Source of the DNA: an uncultured Selenomonas sp.
Lineage (GTDB): Bacteria > Bacillota > Negativicutes > Selenomonadales > Selenomonadaceae
Length of the DNA: 64,000 bases
Direction of reading: 5' to 3'
NCBI GenBank assembly: GCA_947167105.1
Contig: CAMVGU010000002.1
Span: forward strand, 1-64,000
The position numbers were made by a program, and so were the translations under genes. A model generated the notes under the pieces. That model searched no databases, was not told the origin of the DNA, and was given only the letters and a program-made list of their open reading frames with translations. Shown one piece after another: positions 26,266-35,000 of the stretch; position 1 is the first letter of the stretch; each line of letters starts with the position of its first letter.

Positions 26266-26430
26266 TAGGGCGTGTTGATTAAATGAGCTTAGTCCAGATT
26301 TGTGGGGATTGGCTGTCCATGCAAGGCGACAAACCGCAGGCATAGTGGTGCTATGCTGAGGATTTGTCAACGCAGCAGGGGCAGTCAAGACCCATGAAGA
26401 TGGGCTGAGTGAATTAATCAACACGCCCTA
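26266..26430. mobile_element. MITE-like element, family B, copy 1
   Basis: A 165-bp TA-bounded element with terminal repeats GGGCGTGTTGATTAA / TTAATCAACACGCCC. Interior differs from family A. Its right end (TAG, read on the minus strand) is the stop codon of the neighbouring small gene. Confidence 0.83.
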
Positions 26431-26730
26431 AGCTTCCCCGAAATTCTGCTGGTAGGTCTTGTTGAAGAAAATGGCGTTGGTATCCTTCGGGTTTTCCTCC
26501 CAGAAAGCAATCATCTTCTGGGCTGTGGCCACCTTTTCCATGATATAGGGCTCGAATTTCTCCCGTGTGATCTTGCCTATATCCTTCATCACGTTCACGT
26601 TGCGCTCGTTGGCGGCAAACATCTCCTCCGGGAACTGCCCCTGCAGCAGGGCAGCCGCGTAGCCCAGGGCCTCGTCAGTATCGCGGGCCAGCTTGCGCTG
26701 CAGCAGCCAGGCTGCCAATTTCTTTTCCAT
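26428..26730 (-). CDS. Hypothetical protein, 100 residues
   Basis: Starts MEKKLAAWLLQRKLARDTDE after a GGAGG site 10 nt upstream, 4 bp after the HAD gene stop. Highly helical and charged; contains EEMFAANERNVNVMKDIGK and FWEENPKDTNAIFFNKTYQ. No family recognised. The stop codon TAG belongs to the end of the MITE, so the original C-terminus may have been different. Confidence 0.72.
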   Translation of the reverse strand: MEKKLAAWLLQRKLARDTDEALGYAAALLQGQFPEEMFAANERNVNVMKDIGKITREKFEPYIMEKVATAQKMIAFWEENPKDTNAIFFNKTYQQNFGEA

Positions 26731-26734
26731 ATCC

Positions 26735-27388
26735 CTATACCTCCATTTCCAGAACCCTTTCCACATCCGCCAGCCTATCCACCACCGCATCCGCCAGGCT
26801 CAGATCCTGCTGCCCGGAATTGGGATTGCGGAAGGCAATGGCCCGCATCCCCGCCCGCTTGGCCGCCAGGAGGCCGTTGGCTGTATCCTCCAGTACGCAG
26901 CAATCTGCGGGAGATACCCCCAGGCGCTCTGCCGACAGCAGGTAGATGGCGGGGTCGGGCTTGCTCTCGGGCAGCTCCCCCCCCGAAATAATCGAGCTGA
27001 AATACTGCCGTATGCCGAAATTATCCAGCACCGTATTCATCACCTTCGGCCAGGATGAAGTGGCAAGCCCCAGGGGCACGCCCTTGGCATGAAGGGACCC
27101 GATAAGCTCCCTGGCCCCCTCCACCGGCTCTATGCCGCCGCCCTGCAGGATTTCCAGATAGTGGGCATGCTTGTACTCCACCAGATCCTCCAGCCTGAGA
27201 TCCTTGCGCCCGCTTTTTGCCAGCACATCCCGGAAAATCAGGCCGCTGGTGCCTCCCATGTAGCGGTCAAAATCCTCATCCGCGAATTCCAGCCCGAAGT
27301 GGCGGAAGGTATCCCGCTTGACACGGGTGTGGATGGGCTCGCTGTCGATGATAACACCGTCCATATCAAAGATAAAAGCTTTGGTCAC
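26735..27388 (-). CDS. HAD-superfamily phosphatase (beta-phosphoglucomutase/gph-like)
   Basis: A 217-residue HAD hydrolase: motif I FDMDGVIIDSE (nucleophile Asp and DxD), an alpha-helical cap (subfamily IA), motif II TSSW, motif III/IV around ESKPDPAIYLLSAERL and VLEDTANGL. Substrate unknown; beta-phosphoglucomutase-like or general sugar-phosphate phosphatase. The GTG start overlaps the stop of the upstream EAL gene (GTGA), so the two are translationally coupled. Confidence 0.88.
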   Translation of the reverse strand: MTKAFIFDMDGVIIDSEPIHTRVKRDTFRHFGLEFADEDFDRYMGGTSGLIFRDVLAKSGRKDLRLEDLVEYKHAHYLEILQGGGIEPVEGARELIGSLHAKGVPLGLATSSWPKVMNTVLDNFGIRQYFSSIISGGELPESKPDPAIYLLSAERLGVSPADCCVLEDTANGLLAAKRAGMRAIAFRNPNSGQQDLSLADAVVDRLADVERVLEMEV

Positions 27389-29094
27389 TGGATAGTCCCC
27401 CTGCCCTTGGCCTGCATCTGCCAGAATTCATCCGCCGGCAGAGGCTTGGAATAGTAATAGCCCTGAATCACGCGGCAACCGACACTGCGCACGAAATTAA
27501 GCTGGGCCTGATTCTCAACACCCTCTACCACGACTTCCATGCCAAGCTTATCTGCCATATCCACCACGCTCTTCATAATGATGCCCGCACGGCCGCTGAA
27601 TTCCACATTCTGCACGAATCCCAGGTCGATTTTCAGCGTATCCACCGGCAAGTCCTTCAGCATGTTCAGGGAGGAATAGCCGTTGCCGAAATCATCCATG
27701 AAGATCTTGAAGCCGTTCTGCCGGAACATATTCACCTCGTCAACCAACTGCTGGGGATTCCGTGTGTAGGCCGTTTCCGTGATTTCCAGATGCAAAAGCT
27801 CTGGCGAGAGCTGATACTTCTTGACCAGGCCCATCAAAAAATCCAGCAAATCCAGATTATAGAGGTTCAGGCGGGAGACATTTACAGAAACGGGAATCAC
27901 CATGCCGGTGGTTTCCCTGAGCTGCACCATCATCTTGCAGACTTCTTCCCAGACATAGCGATCCAGCCGCACAATGAAGCCATTGCGCTCAAAGACCGGT
28001 ATGAAACGGGCGGGGGAAATCAGCCCCTTCAGGGGATGCTGCCAGCGCACCAGGGCCTCGGCGCTGACCACCTTCCCCAGCAACGTGTCATAGATGGGCT
28101 GCACAAAGATGGAGAACTGCTTCGACTGCAGGGCAAATTCCATATCCCTGGCAATCATCTGCTCCTCCAGCATCAGTTCCCGCATGCTCTCGTCATACAC
28201 GCCGTAGCGCTGCATATAGTTGCCCTTGACCTTGCTCATGGCCATACGCGCCCGGTCGCACATCTGGTCAACGGCCAGCAGGGGATTATCCACCTCATAA
28301 ATGCCCGCATAGAACACGATGCTATGGCTGATATTCAGGGAGGCCACCGCGCCGTCCAGGGCCTCCAGCAAAGTCTCCGGCTTCACATGATCCCTGGGCA
28401 TGCACAGGACGAAATGATCCGCCTCCATGCGGCAGCAAAGTCCCCTGTTGCCCACCAGCACCTGCAGGAAATAGCCTGCCGTCTTCAGGATCAGATTGCC
28501 TGTCTCCAAGTTGAACAGGTCATTTACCACCTTGAAGCAGTCTATATCCAGATAGACAATCTCATAGAGAGTGTCCCTGTGCTCAAGCATCAGCTGGGAT
28601 GCTTTCTTGTAAAAGGCCTCCCGGTTGTAGGCCCCCGTCAGCTGATCCTGCTCGATAAAGCGGGTCATCTCCATCATCTGCCGATCGCTGGCCAGCTGCT
28701 CGATGCGCCGCCACTCGTTCTCCGTGCGCCCCATGACATTGCGCACGCGGCAGCGCACGATGGTGGGATTGCAGGGCTTCGTAATGAAGTCAGCCGCCCC
28801 CAGCTCCATGGCGCGGACTTCGCTGTCCCCGTCCGACTGGGCCGTCATCACCACCACGGGCAAGCCCTGGTACTGGTCATTGCGCTGCAGCACGGACAGG
28901 AACTCATAGCCGTCCATCACCGGCATCACCAAATCCACCAGCACGATGCTCACCGGCTGTTCTTCCATGATATCCAGGGCCTGCTGCCCGTTCTCCGCCT
29001 CCAGGATAGTGAAGTCATCCTGAAAGAATTGGGCGAGTACCACCCGGTTGATCTCCACATCATCTACGATCAACATCACCGGCTTGTCGTCCAT
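27385..29094 (-). CDS. Receiver-GGDEF(degenerate)-EAL c-di-GMP phosphodiesterase
   Basis: A 569-residue response regulator. REC domain (~5-120) has the acidic pair and phospho-Asp in VLVDLVMPVMDG. The middle GGDEF-like domain has the loop RMEADHF instead of GGDEF, so it should not make c-di-GMP. The EAL domain keeps all visible catalytic residues: EALVRW, the VNVSR Asn, EITETAY Glu, MDDFGNGYSSL, TLKIDL Lys, VEGVEN and QGYYYSKP. It should hydrolyse c-di-GMP to pGpG, controlled by phosphorylation. Start ATG 29094 follows AGAGGG. Confidence 0.93.
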   Translation of the reverse strand: MDDKPVMLIVDDVEINRVVLAQFFQDDFTILEAENGQQALDIMEEQPVSIVLVDLVMPVMDGYEFLSVLQRNDQYQGLPVVVMTAQSDGDSEVRAMELGAADFITKPCNPTIVRCRVRNVMGRTENEWRRIEQLASDRQMMEMTRFIEQDQLTGAYNREAFYKKASQLMLEHRDTLYEIVYLDIDCFKVVNDLFNLETGNLILKTAGYFLQVLVGNRGLCCRMEADHFVLCMPRDHVKPETLLEALDGAVASLNISHSIVFYAGIYEVDNPLLAVDQMCDRARMAMSKVKGNYMQRYGVYDESMRELMLEEQMIARDMEFALQSKQFSIFVQPIYDTLLGKVVSAEALVRWQHPLKGLISPARFIPVFERNGFIVRLDRYVWEEVCKMMVQLRETTGMVIPVSVNVSRLNLYNLDLLDFLMGLVKKYQLSPELLHLEITETAYTRNPQQLVDEVNMFRQNGFKIFMDDFGNGYSSLNMLKDLPVDTLKIDLGFVQNVEFSGRAGIIMKSVVDMADKLGMEVVVEGVENQAQLNFVRSVGCRVIQGYYYSKPLPADEFWQMQAKGRGTIQ

Positions 29095-29284
29095 AAAACC
29101 GCCCTCTTTACACAGTGTCCCCCAAAGTCTCTCATCTGCTATATTCGGCACAGGTTTAATTTTTCCTGCAAACAAATTTCCATTCATCCGCCGATATAGG
29201 GATTTTTATGGAAAATCCCAAAGAAAAATTTAAGTCCTGCCTGCTTTCTGCCGATATATGGCATATAGGAAAGGGGGCAGGGCT

Positions 29285-29773
29285 ATGGGGACAACCATTG
29301 ACAGCCTGCAGCTTCTGCAGCAGTTGCAGGCCACGGGGCAGAGCAGCAAAAAAGAAAAGGACAGCACGGCCACAGAGGGCGCGGACTACCAGTCCGTGCT
29401 GGCAAAGATAGAGGCCGAGGAAAAGGAGTGGCAGCAGACCCTGGACAATTACGACCGGGCCAGGGCTGTCCTCTCCATGGCGGATTCCTTCTGGGCAGGC
29501 AAGACCGAACACCAGGACTATATGCTGAAATACATGCAGCGGCAGCAGCAGCAGGAGAACCAGCAGTCCCTGAACTCGCTGATGACCCACCTGATGACCC
29601 TGCAAAGAGCAAATTTCAGCGCCGCCAGGAGCGGCACCCTGGACGCAGACTCCGCCTTCACCATCAACCAGCAAATCAACAAGGCCCTGCAGGGCACCTT
29701 CATGCTCACGGTGATGAATATGAACCGGGGCTTCAGCGGCCTCAGTGCCTCGGTTGATTTCTCCAAGCTATAA
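29285..29773 (+). CDS. Hypothetical Gln-rich helical protein, 162 residues
   Basis: Starts MGTTIDSLQLLQQLQATG after AAGGGGG. Predicted mostly helical with a coiled-coil-like central part (EAEEKEWQQTLDNYDRARAV) and QRQQQQENQQSLNSL. The FTINQQINKALQGTFMLTVMNMNRGF segment may be a conserved core. It resembles small flagellar/basal-body-associated proteins in style, but I recognise no family. Followed by a strong bidirectional terminator. Confidence 0.72.
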   Translation: MGTTIDSLQLLQQLQATGQSSKKEKDSTATEGADYQSVLAKIEAEEKEWQQTLDNYDRARAVLSMADSFWAGKTEHQDYMLKYMQRQQQQENQQSLNSLMTHLMTLQRANFSAARSGTLDADSAFTINQQINKALQGTFMLTVMNMNRGFSGLSASVDFSKL

Positions 29774-29774
29774 C

Positions 29775-29820
29775 GAAAAAAGACCCATTGCGCAAGGGTA
29801 TCTACGCAACGGGTCTTTCT
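29775..29820. terminator. Bidirectional terminator between the 162-aa gene and copA
   Basis: AAAAAAGACCC-ATTGCG...CGCAA-CGGGTCTTTCTT: long stem with A-run before and T-run after, serving both convergent genes. Confidence 0.88.
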
Positions 29821-29824
29821 TCTT

Positions 29825-30028
29825 TCAGCCTACCAGCTCGTAGCCGGCCTCCTCAATGACCTGCTTGAATTCCGCCTGGGGGATTTCCCGGCCGGCCTCC
29901 ACATGGGCCTGCTTGCCTTCCAAATCCACTTCCACGCTCGTCACCCCATCCATCTTAGCCAGGGCATCATGGACATGCTTCTGGCAATGCTGGCACATCA
30001 TGCCTTCAATCTTCAGGGTTGTCTGCAT
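29825..30028 (-). other. Possible internal start giving free CopZ-like chaperone
   Basis: Within copA, ATG at 30028 (MQTTLKIEGMMCQHC) follows AAAGAGGAT with 7-nt spacing, in frame with the pump. Initiation here would give a 67-residue HMA copper chaperone of CopZ length. The presence of a good ribosome site in the linker suggests a recent fusion of copA and copZ or dual output. Confidence 0.5.
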
Positions 30029-32410
30029 AATCTCATCCTCTTTCTCATTCTCCGTAATAACTTCGGCCCCTGCGGGGGCTTTTTCTGTATTCTCCTTGCC
30101 CTGCTCCGGCCTGAACCAGCGCAGACGCAGGGCATTGGTGACAACGCAGACGCTGGACAGGCTCATGGCCGCCGCGCCGATGACGGGGGAGAGCTTCAAC
30201 CCCAAGCTGGGATAGAGCACTCCTGCCGCCAGGGGGATGCAGATGATATTGTAGAAGAAAGCCCAAAAGAGATTCTCCCTGATATTACGCAAGACCGCCC
30301 GGGACAGGCGGATGGCGCTGACCGCATCAAGCAGGCTGCTCTTCATGAGTACCCCGTCCGCACTCTCGATGGCGATATCCGTGCCCGCGCCGATGGCAAG
30401 GCCGAAATCCGCCCGGGCCAGAGCGGGGGCATCGTTCACCCCGTCACCCACCATGGCGACCTTATGCCCCGCCGCCTGGAGCCGGGCTATATGCTGCGCC
30501 TTCTGCTGGGGCAGGACTCCCGCAATGACCTTCGGTATCTGCAGGCGGCGGCGGAGGGCCTGGGCCGTGCGCTCATTGTCGCCGGTCAGCATCACCACCT
30601 CGATGCCCAGCTCCCCGAAGCGGCGCACCGCCTCGGCACTCCCCGCCTTTTCCCTGTCGGCTGCCGCGATGATGCCGATAAGCTCCTGCCCCCTGGCCAC
30701 CAGCAGGGGGGTGCAACCCTCATCTGCCAGGGCATCCAGGGCGGCGCGCTGGGGGGAGGTATCAATGCCATTTTCTCTGAGGAAAGCCTCATTGCCCGCC
30801 AGACAAACCTGCCCTGCCCAGAGGCCGCGGACGCCCCTTCCGAAAACGGCCTCGAAACCATCAAGGGCCAGGGGCTTGATACCCCGGGCTGCCGCATAGT
30901 CCAGCACTGCCTCCGCCAAAGGATGCTCGCTGCCCTGCTCCAATCCTGCCGCCACTGCCAGAAGCTCTGCCTCAGACATTCCCAGGGGCCGCACCTCCGT
31001 CACCTGGGGCCTGCCCTCCGTAATGGTGCCGGTCTTGTCCAGCACCACCGTGTCGATGCCCTGGGCGGCTTCCAGGGCCTCCCCCGACTTAATCAGGATG
31101 CCGTGCTCCGCACCTTTCCCCGTGCCCACCATAATGGCCACCGGAGTAGCCAGCCCCAGAGCGCAGGGACAGGAAATCACCAGCACCGAAATGGCCATGG
31201 AGAAGGCCAGCTCCGTCCCTGCACCGGAGAGCAGCCAGACTGCCGCCACCAAAAGCGCGATGCCGATAACCGTCGGCACGAAAATGCCCGCGAGTCTGTC
31301 AGCCAGCCGCGCAATAGGTGCTTTCGAGGAGCTGGCCTCATCCACCAGACGGATAATCTGGCTGATGGTGGATTCCTCCCCCACCTGCTCTGCCCTAAGC
31401 TCGATATAGCCCTGCCGGTTGATGGTGGCGGAAATAACTTTGTCCCCCTCCTGCTTCGCGGCAGGCAGGCTCTCGCCGGTAATGGCTGACTCATCCACGC
31501 TTGTCCGTCCCCGGATGATAACGCCGTCAGCGGGAATGCGCTCCCCCGGCTTCACCGCCAGAATATCCCCTGCCCGGACTTCCTCAATGGGCACAAGCTG
31601 CGGCCCGCCCTCCCTTACCACCGTGGCCTGCTTCGGCGCCAGATCCATCAGCTTTTCCAGGGCCCTGCTGGTCTCGCCCTTCGCCCTGGCCTCCAGGTAT
31701 TTGCCCACCGTAATCAGGGTGACAATCATACCCGCAGACTCGAAATACAGATTGTGGCTGTAAGAGGCAACCAGCCCCAGATCACCGTGCCCCAGGCCCC
31801 AGCTCATGCGAAAAATCGCAAAGACGCCGAAAAGTGCCGAGGCCATAGAGCCCATGCCTACCAGGGTACCCATATTCGGCGCCCCCTGGGCCAGGGTGCG
31901 GAAGCCCACCGTGTAGAAACGGCGGTTCAGGTACATAATGGGCAGCACCAAAAGCAGTTGCAAAAAAGCAAAGGAGATGCCATTTTCCGGGCCGTCCAGC
32001 CACTTTGCCATAAACCGGGGCACAGGCAGGCCCGCGAGTTCATGCCACATGCCATGCATCGCCACATACATCAGCGGCACTAAGAAAATCAGCGACCAGA
32101 CAAGGCGCTGGCGCACCTCCGCTGCCGCCTGCCTGCTCTGGGCGGCACTGCTCTGGGGGAGGGAGGCTGCCTGCTTCTGCCCTGTCTGCTGCCCCCCTCC
32201 CAGAACCGCCGCCCCGTACCCAGCCCCCTCCACGGCGGCAATAATTGCCTCAGGGCTGGTCTGCTGCTCGTCGTACTCAAGCTGCATGCTGTTCGTCAGC
32301 AGATTCACGCTGACCTTATCCGTCCCCGTGAGGCCGGAAACTGCCTTTTCCACCCTGGCGGAGCAGGCAGAGCAGCTCATGCCTGTAATAGAGAATTTCC
32401 CTTTCTGCAA
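29825..32410 (-). CDS. copA: Cu+-exporting P1B-type ATPase with N- and C-terminal HMA domains (CopA-CopZ fusion)
   Basis: An 861-residue copper pump. N-terminal HMA with GMSCSAC (~9-15); membrane helices; actuator TGESLP; the metal-gating CPC in SCPCALGLATP; phosphorylation motif DKTGT; and the hinge GDGVND. Unusually, after the last helices and an acidic linker (ENEKEDEI) there is a second HMA domain (IEGMMCQHCQKHV) that looks like the chaperone CopZ. A Met at the start of that domain is preceded by AGAGGAT, so free CopZ could also be made. Start is TTG 32410 with AGGCGA upstream. A Fur-like box overlaps the promoter. Confidence 0.95.
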   Translation of the reverse strand: MQKGKFSITGMSCSACSARVEKAVSGLTGTDKVSVNLLTNSMQLEYDEQQTSPEAIIAAVEGAGYGAAVLGGGQQTGQKQAASLPQSSAAQSRQAAAEVRQRLVWSLIFLVPLMYVAMHGMWHELAGLPVPRFMAKWLDGPENGISFAFLQLLLVLPIMYLNRRFYTVGFRTLAQGAPNMGTLVGMGSMASALFGVFAIFRMSWGLGHGDLGLVASYSHNLYFESAGMIVTLITVGKYLEARAKGETSRALEKLMDLAPKQATVVREGGPQLVPIEEVRAGDILAVKPGERIPADGVIIRGRTSVDESAITGESLPAAKQEGDKVISATINRQGYIELRAEQVGEESTISQIIRLVDEASSSKAPIARLADRLAGIFVPTVIGIALLVAAVWLLSGAGTELAFSMAISVLVISCPCALGLATPVAIMVGTGKGAEHGILIKSGEALEAAQGIDTVVLDKTGTITEGRPQVTEVRPLGMSEAELLAVAAGLEQGSEHPLAEAVLDYAAARGIKPLALDGFEAVFGRGVRGLWAGQVCLAGNEAFLRENGIDTSPQRAALDALADEGCTPLLVARGQELIGIIAAADREKAGSAEAVRRFGELGIEVVMLTGDNERTAQALRRRLQIPKVIAGVLPQQKAQHIARLQAAGHKVAMVGDGVNDAPALARADFGLAIGAGTDIAIESADGVLMKSSLLDAVSAIRLSRAVLRNIRENLFWAFFYNIICIPLAAGVLYPSLGLKLSPVIGAAAMSLSSVCVVTNALRLRWFRPEQGKENTEKAPAGAEVITENEKEDEIMQTTLKIEGMMCQHCQKHVHDALAKMDGVTSVEVDLEGKQAHVEAGREIPQAEFKQVIEEAGYELVG

Positions 32411-32435
32411 ACTATCGCCTCATTAAATAACATAT

Positions 32436-32480
32436 AAAAATACCGGCAGCAGCACCCTATAGATACCTCTGCCGATATTT
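32436..32480 (-). terminator. Terminator of the SprA-like gene, overlapping the copA start region
   Basis: Minus strand AAATATCGGCAG...CTGCCGGTATTT followed by TTATATG; 12-bp stem. It overlaps the predicted copA transcription start, so it may also act as a leader hairpin. Confidence 0.65.
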
Positions 32481-32482
32481 AC

Positions 32483-32521
32483 ACTATACCACAGTATATT
32501 ATTTGTCAAGAATTATTCTCA
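32483..32521 (-). promoter_or_regulatory. copA promoter with a 7-1-7 inverted repeat
   Basis: Minus strand TTGACA (32504-32509) with TATAGT (15-bp spacing) or TAGTGT (17 bp). Directly upstream and overlapping the -35 is TGAGAAT-A-ATTCTTG (32507-32521), a 7-1-7 dyad resembling Fur/PerR/Zur-family boxes rather than a CopY or CsoR site. Confidence 0.55.
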
Positions 32522-32525
32522 ATTC

Positions 32526-33098
32526 TCAGGCCGCTATATCCACATTGGCGCCCCGGTACTTGTTATGCCCGTCCGACTCCTTCATATCCTTCTGGTAGGG
32601 GTTCCCCTCATTGTAATAGCGAATCTGGGTAGTGGTCTCGCCGCCGGATATATAGGTGCGCCCGCACTCCGGGCACACATCGGTCTTCAGGCGCACACTG
32701 GCGCGCACCACCTCGCCGTTCCCCTTATCCGCTTTCTGGTAGGCGTTGGACACATGCTCCTGCTCGTGGCTCATCACCACGGCTGCGGCACTATCCGGAT
32801 CTATATGGCCCGCCGCCTTGAAGGAAACCATCTCATCGGAGCCATCCTGATACTTGCGGTTCTTGCAGGTCTCGCACTCCGCCGGAGTAGACCTGTGGCC
32901 TCCCTTTACGCCCTTATCCTCGGAATTCTCCTCATCCTCCGTGCCGGGCAGCTGCACACCGTACTCTTCCTCCTGCCCCGGCCCGTAAAGAGGCTGCCTG
33001 CCGCCATAGGCACTGTCCTCAGTGCCCCATGCCCGCTGGCCTGCCCAGCGGCTGTAATCCATGCCATAGGAGCCGCTGCCTGTGATCCCAAAATCCAT
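32526..33098 (-). CDS. SprA-related putative metallopeptidase
   Basis: A 190-residue protein with a Gly/Tyr-rich N-terminus (MDFGITGSGSYGMDYSRW) and a C-terminal domain with two Cys pairs (CETC and CPEC) and the putative zinc-site VMSHEQEHVSNAYQ. The SHEQEH motif matches SprA-related putative metalloprotease domains, which are uncharacterised. No signal peptide. Start ATG 33098 is preceded by GGGGGTG. A family A MITE lies just upstream of the start. Confidence 0.78.
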   Translation of the reverse strand: MDFGITGSGSYGMDYSRWAGQRAWGTEDSAYGGRQPLYGPGQEEEYGVQLPGTEDEENSEDKGVKGGHRSTPAECETCKNRKYQDGSDEMVSFKAAGHIDPDSAAAVVMSHEQEHVSNAYQKADKGNGEVVRASVRLKTDVCPECGRTYISGGETTTQIRYYNEGNPYQKDMKESDGHNKYRGANVDIAA

Positions 33099-33132
33099 TT
33101 TGAGCACCCCCGTCATCCTGAAAACTTGCCTT

Positions 33133-33298
33133 TAGGGCGTGTTGAAAAACTCCACCTGCACGCTACAGCGGCCATTTTTCCGCCTGTCTGCGTCAGTGAA
33201 ACCTTGACGTAGCCCTGCTACGACTGCGGCTTCACTTCCTTGCCATACGAAAAACTGTCTCGCTGTATCGCACAGTTTCCGTTTATCAACACACCCTA
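33133..33298. mobile_element. MITE-like element, family A, copy 2 (inverted)
   Basis: The same 166-bp element as at 14816-14981 in the opposite orientation, with the same TA bounds; only a few base changes are seen (for example ACACCC instead of ACGCCC at one end). Confidence 0.86.
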
Positions 33299-33395
33299 GT
33301 CTCACTGTGTCCGATTTTCCCTATCGAACAGATACCTTTCCTTTTACCATTTTACCACAAGGGCACCGGCACTACAATTAAATTTGCCTGAAAAC

Positions 33396-33427
33396 AAGAA
33401 AAAAAGGAGCCGTCCTGAAACAGCTCC
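33396..33427 (-). terminator. Terminator of the DedA gene
   Basis: Minus strand GGAGCTGT-TTCAGG-ACGGCTCC followed by TTTTTTT. Confidence 0.87.
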
Positions 33428-33448
33428 CCATATCCTATTGTGCCAGCC

Positions 33449-34072
33449 TTACTTGCTGACCTGGGCCCTGGCACGAGCCTGGACACGGCGATGACGGAGA
33501 TAAAGCACCGCGATGACCACGGCAGCCACCGCCACGAAAATCAGGCTGGCCTGATGGCCGACGGCCAGCATGACCTGCCAGCTCTTGCCCAGCATCATGC
33601 CCGCCGCCAGGATCAGCGCAGTCCAGGGCAGGCTGCCCGCAATCGTGTACACAAGGAAGCGCTTGAAATCCACATGGGCAAAGCCCGCCGGCAGGGAGAT
33701 AAAGGTGCGCACCACCGGCAGCATGCGGCTGAAGAATACAGCCTTTAGGCCATATTTATCAAACCAGTTCTGCGCGATATCCACATGGCTCTTCTTGACG
33801 AAGAAGTAGCGCCCGTACCTGTCCACAAAGGCCCTGCCTCCCTTATGCCCAACAGCATAGGCAAAGACGGAACCCACAACGCCGCCCACCATGCCGGATG
33901 CCAGCGCCCCGGCAAAGGTCATGTCCCCGGAAAAAATCAAGAAACCCGCAAAGCCCAGGATAAGCTCGCTGGGAATGGGAATGCAGGCATTTTCAGCCGC
34001 CATCAGCACCGCCACAGCCACATAGCCCCAATCGGCAATAAACTGCAAGAACATCGCGGAAAACTGTTCCAT
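33449..34072 (-). CDS. DedA family membrane protein
   Basis: A 207-residue membrane protein with the SNARE-associated (VTT/DedA) domain: ENACIPIPSELILGFAG near the N-terminus, then GMVGGVVGSVFAYAVGHKGG, and FSRMLPVVRTFISLPAG in the middle. DedA proteins are involved in lipid carrier or phospholipid flipping and membrane homeostasis. Four to five membrane segments are expected. Start ATG 34072 follows AAGGAG; a clear terminator follows. Confidence 0.92.
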   Translation of the reverse strand: MEQFSAMFLQFIADWGYVAVAVLMAAENACIPIPSELILGFAGFLIFSGDMTFAGALASGMVGGVVGSVFAYAVGHKGGRAFVDRYGRYFFVKKSHVDIAQNWFDKYGLKAVFFSRMLPVVRTFISLPAGFAHVDFKRFLVYTIAGSLPWTALILAAGMMLGKSWQVMLAVGHQASLIFVAVAAVVIAVLYLRHRRVQARARAQVSK

Positions 34073-34227
34073 ATACGCAAATCTCCTTTTTGTACACAGT
34101 CATACATACTTCTACGCGCTCAATTATACCCTAATACATTAAATTTGCAATGAAATTTTCCTGTAGCCATATGAAAACTCCCATGAGATTGCCTGCGGCC
34201 AGGTATAAGGACTGCCTTCTTTTCAAC

Positions 34228-34260
34228 AAAAAAGACGCTGCACCATATCGGTACAACGCC
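34228..34260 (-). terminator. Terminator of the rpsF-ssb-rpsR operon
   Basis: Minus strand GGCGTTGTACC-GATAT-GGTGCAGCGTC followed by TTTTTT; 11-bp stem with some G-U pairs. Confidence 0.87.
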
Positions 34261-34270
34261 TCTCTATTTC

Positions 34271-34501
34271 TTACTCAGCCGTAAAGGGCAGCAGCGCGAT
34301 ATTGCGTGCGCGCTTGATGGCCACAGTCACCTGGCGCTGATGCTTTGCGCAGTTGCCGGAGATACGGCGGGGCAGGATCTTGCCGCGCTCGGTCACGAAA
34401 CGGCGCAGCTTGGCAACATCCTTATAATCAATATGCTCGACCTTGTCCACGCAGAAAGAGCAGACCTTCCTGCGGGGCCTTCTGCCTCTGTCTCTTCTCA
34501 T
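34271..34501 (-). CDS. rpsR: 30S ribosomal protein bS18
   Basis: A 76-residue basic protein with the S18 core [22 protein letters not shown] and [11 protein letters not shown]. The N-terminal VCSFCVDK gives a CxxC that, with later cysteine, suggests a zinc-binding S18 variant. Third gene of the conserved rpsF-ssb-rpsR operon; S18 and S6 bind together on the platform of the 30S subunit. Confidence 0.97.
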   Translation of the reverse strand: MRRDRGRRPRRKVCSFCVDKVEHIDYKDVAKLRRFVTERGKILPRRISGNCAKHQRQVTVAIKRARNIALLPFTAE

Positions 34502-34516
34502 CGAAATTCCCTCCTA

Positions 34517-34972
34517 TCAAAATGGGATTTCCTCGTCAGAGAGAGCCGGCCCAAAGTTGGCATTTGCCGGCGCCGGAGCCTGCTGCGGAGCCGGGGCACC
34601 GAAGCCCTGTCCGCCAGCCGGCGAAAAGCCGCCCTGCTGATTATCGCTGCGGGAATCCAAAAACTCCAGCTCGTTTACGATGACTTCCGTCACATAACGC
34701 TTCGAGCCGTCCTGAGCATCATAGCTGCGCACCTGCATACGGCCCTCAACACCGACGCGGCGGCCCTTGCTCAGATTGTTCCCGATGACCTCAGCCAACT
34801 TATCCCAGGCAACGCAGGGGATAAAGTCGGCGGTGGGCTGTCCATTTGCCTCTGCAGCCCTGCGATTGCGGCGGTCTACGGCCACCGTGAAGGACGCAAC
34901 TGCCTTGCCCGACTGGGTGTAACGCACCTCGGGGTCTTTCGTCAGGCGTCCGATCAGCACAACTTTGTTCAT
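34517..34972 (-). CDS. ssb: Single-stranded DNA-binding protein
   Basis: A 151-residue protein with an OB fold (MNKVVLIGRLTKDPEVRYT...) and a disordered Gly/Pro/Gln/Ala-rich tail ending in the acidic partner-binding tip LSDEEIPF. Coats ssDNA in replication and recombination. Lies between rpsF and rpsR. Start ATG 34972 follows GGGAGG. Confidence 0.97.
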   Translation of the reverse strand: MNKVVLIGRLTKDPEVRYTQSGKAVASFTVAVDRRNRRAAEANGQPTADFIPCVAWDKLAEVIGNNLSKGRRVGVEGRMQVRSYDAQDGSKRYVTEVIVNELEFLDSRSDNQQGGFSPAGGQGFGAPAPQQAPAPANANFGPALSDEEIPF

Positions 34973-35000
34973 GGCAAATCCTCCCTGGCTGGATTTAGTA

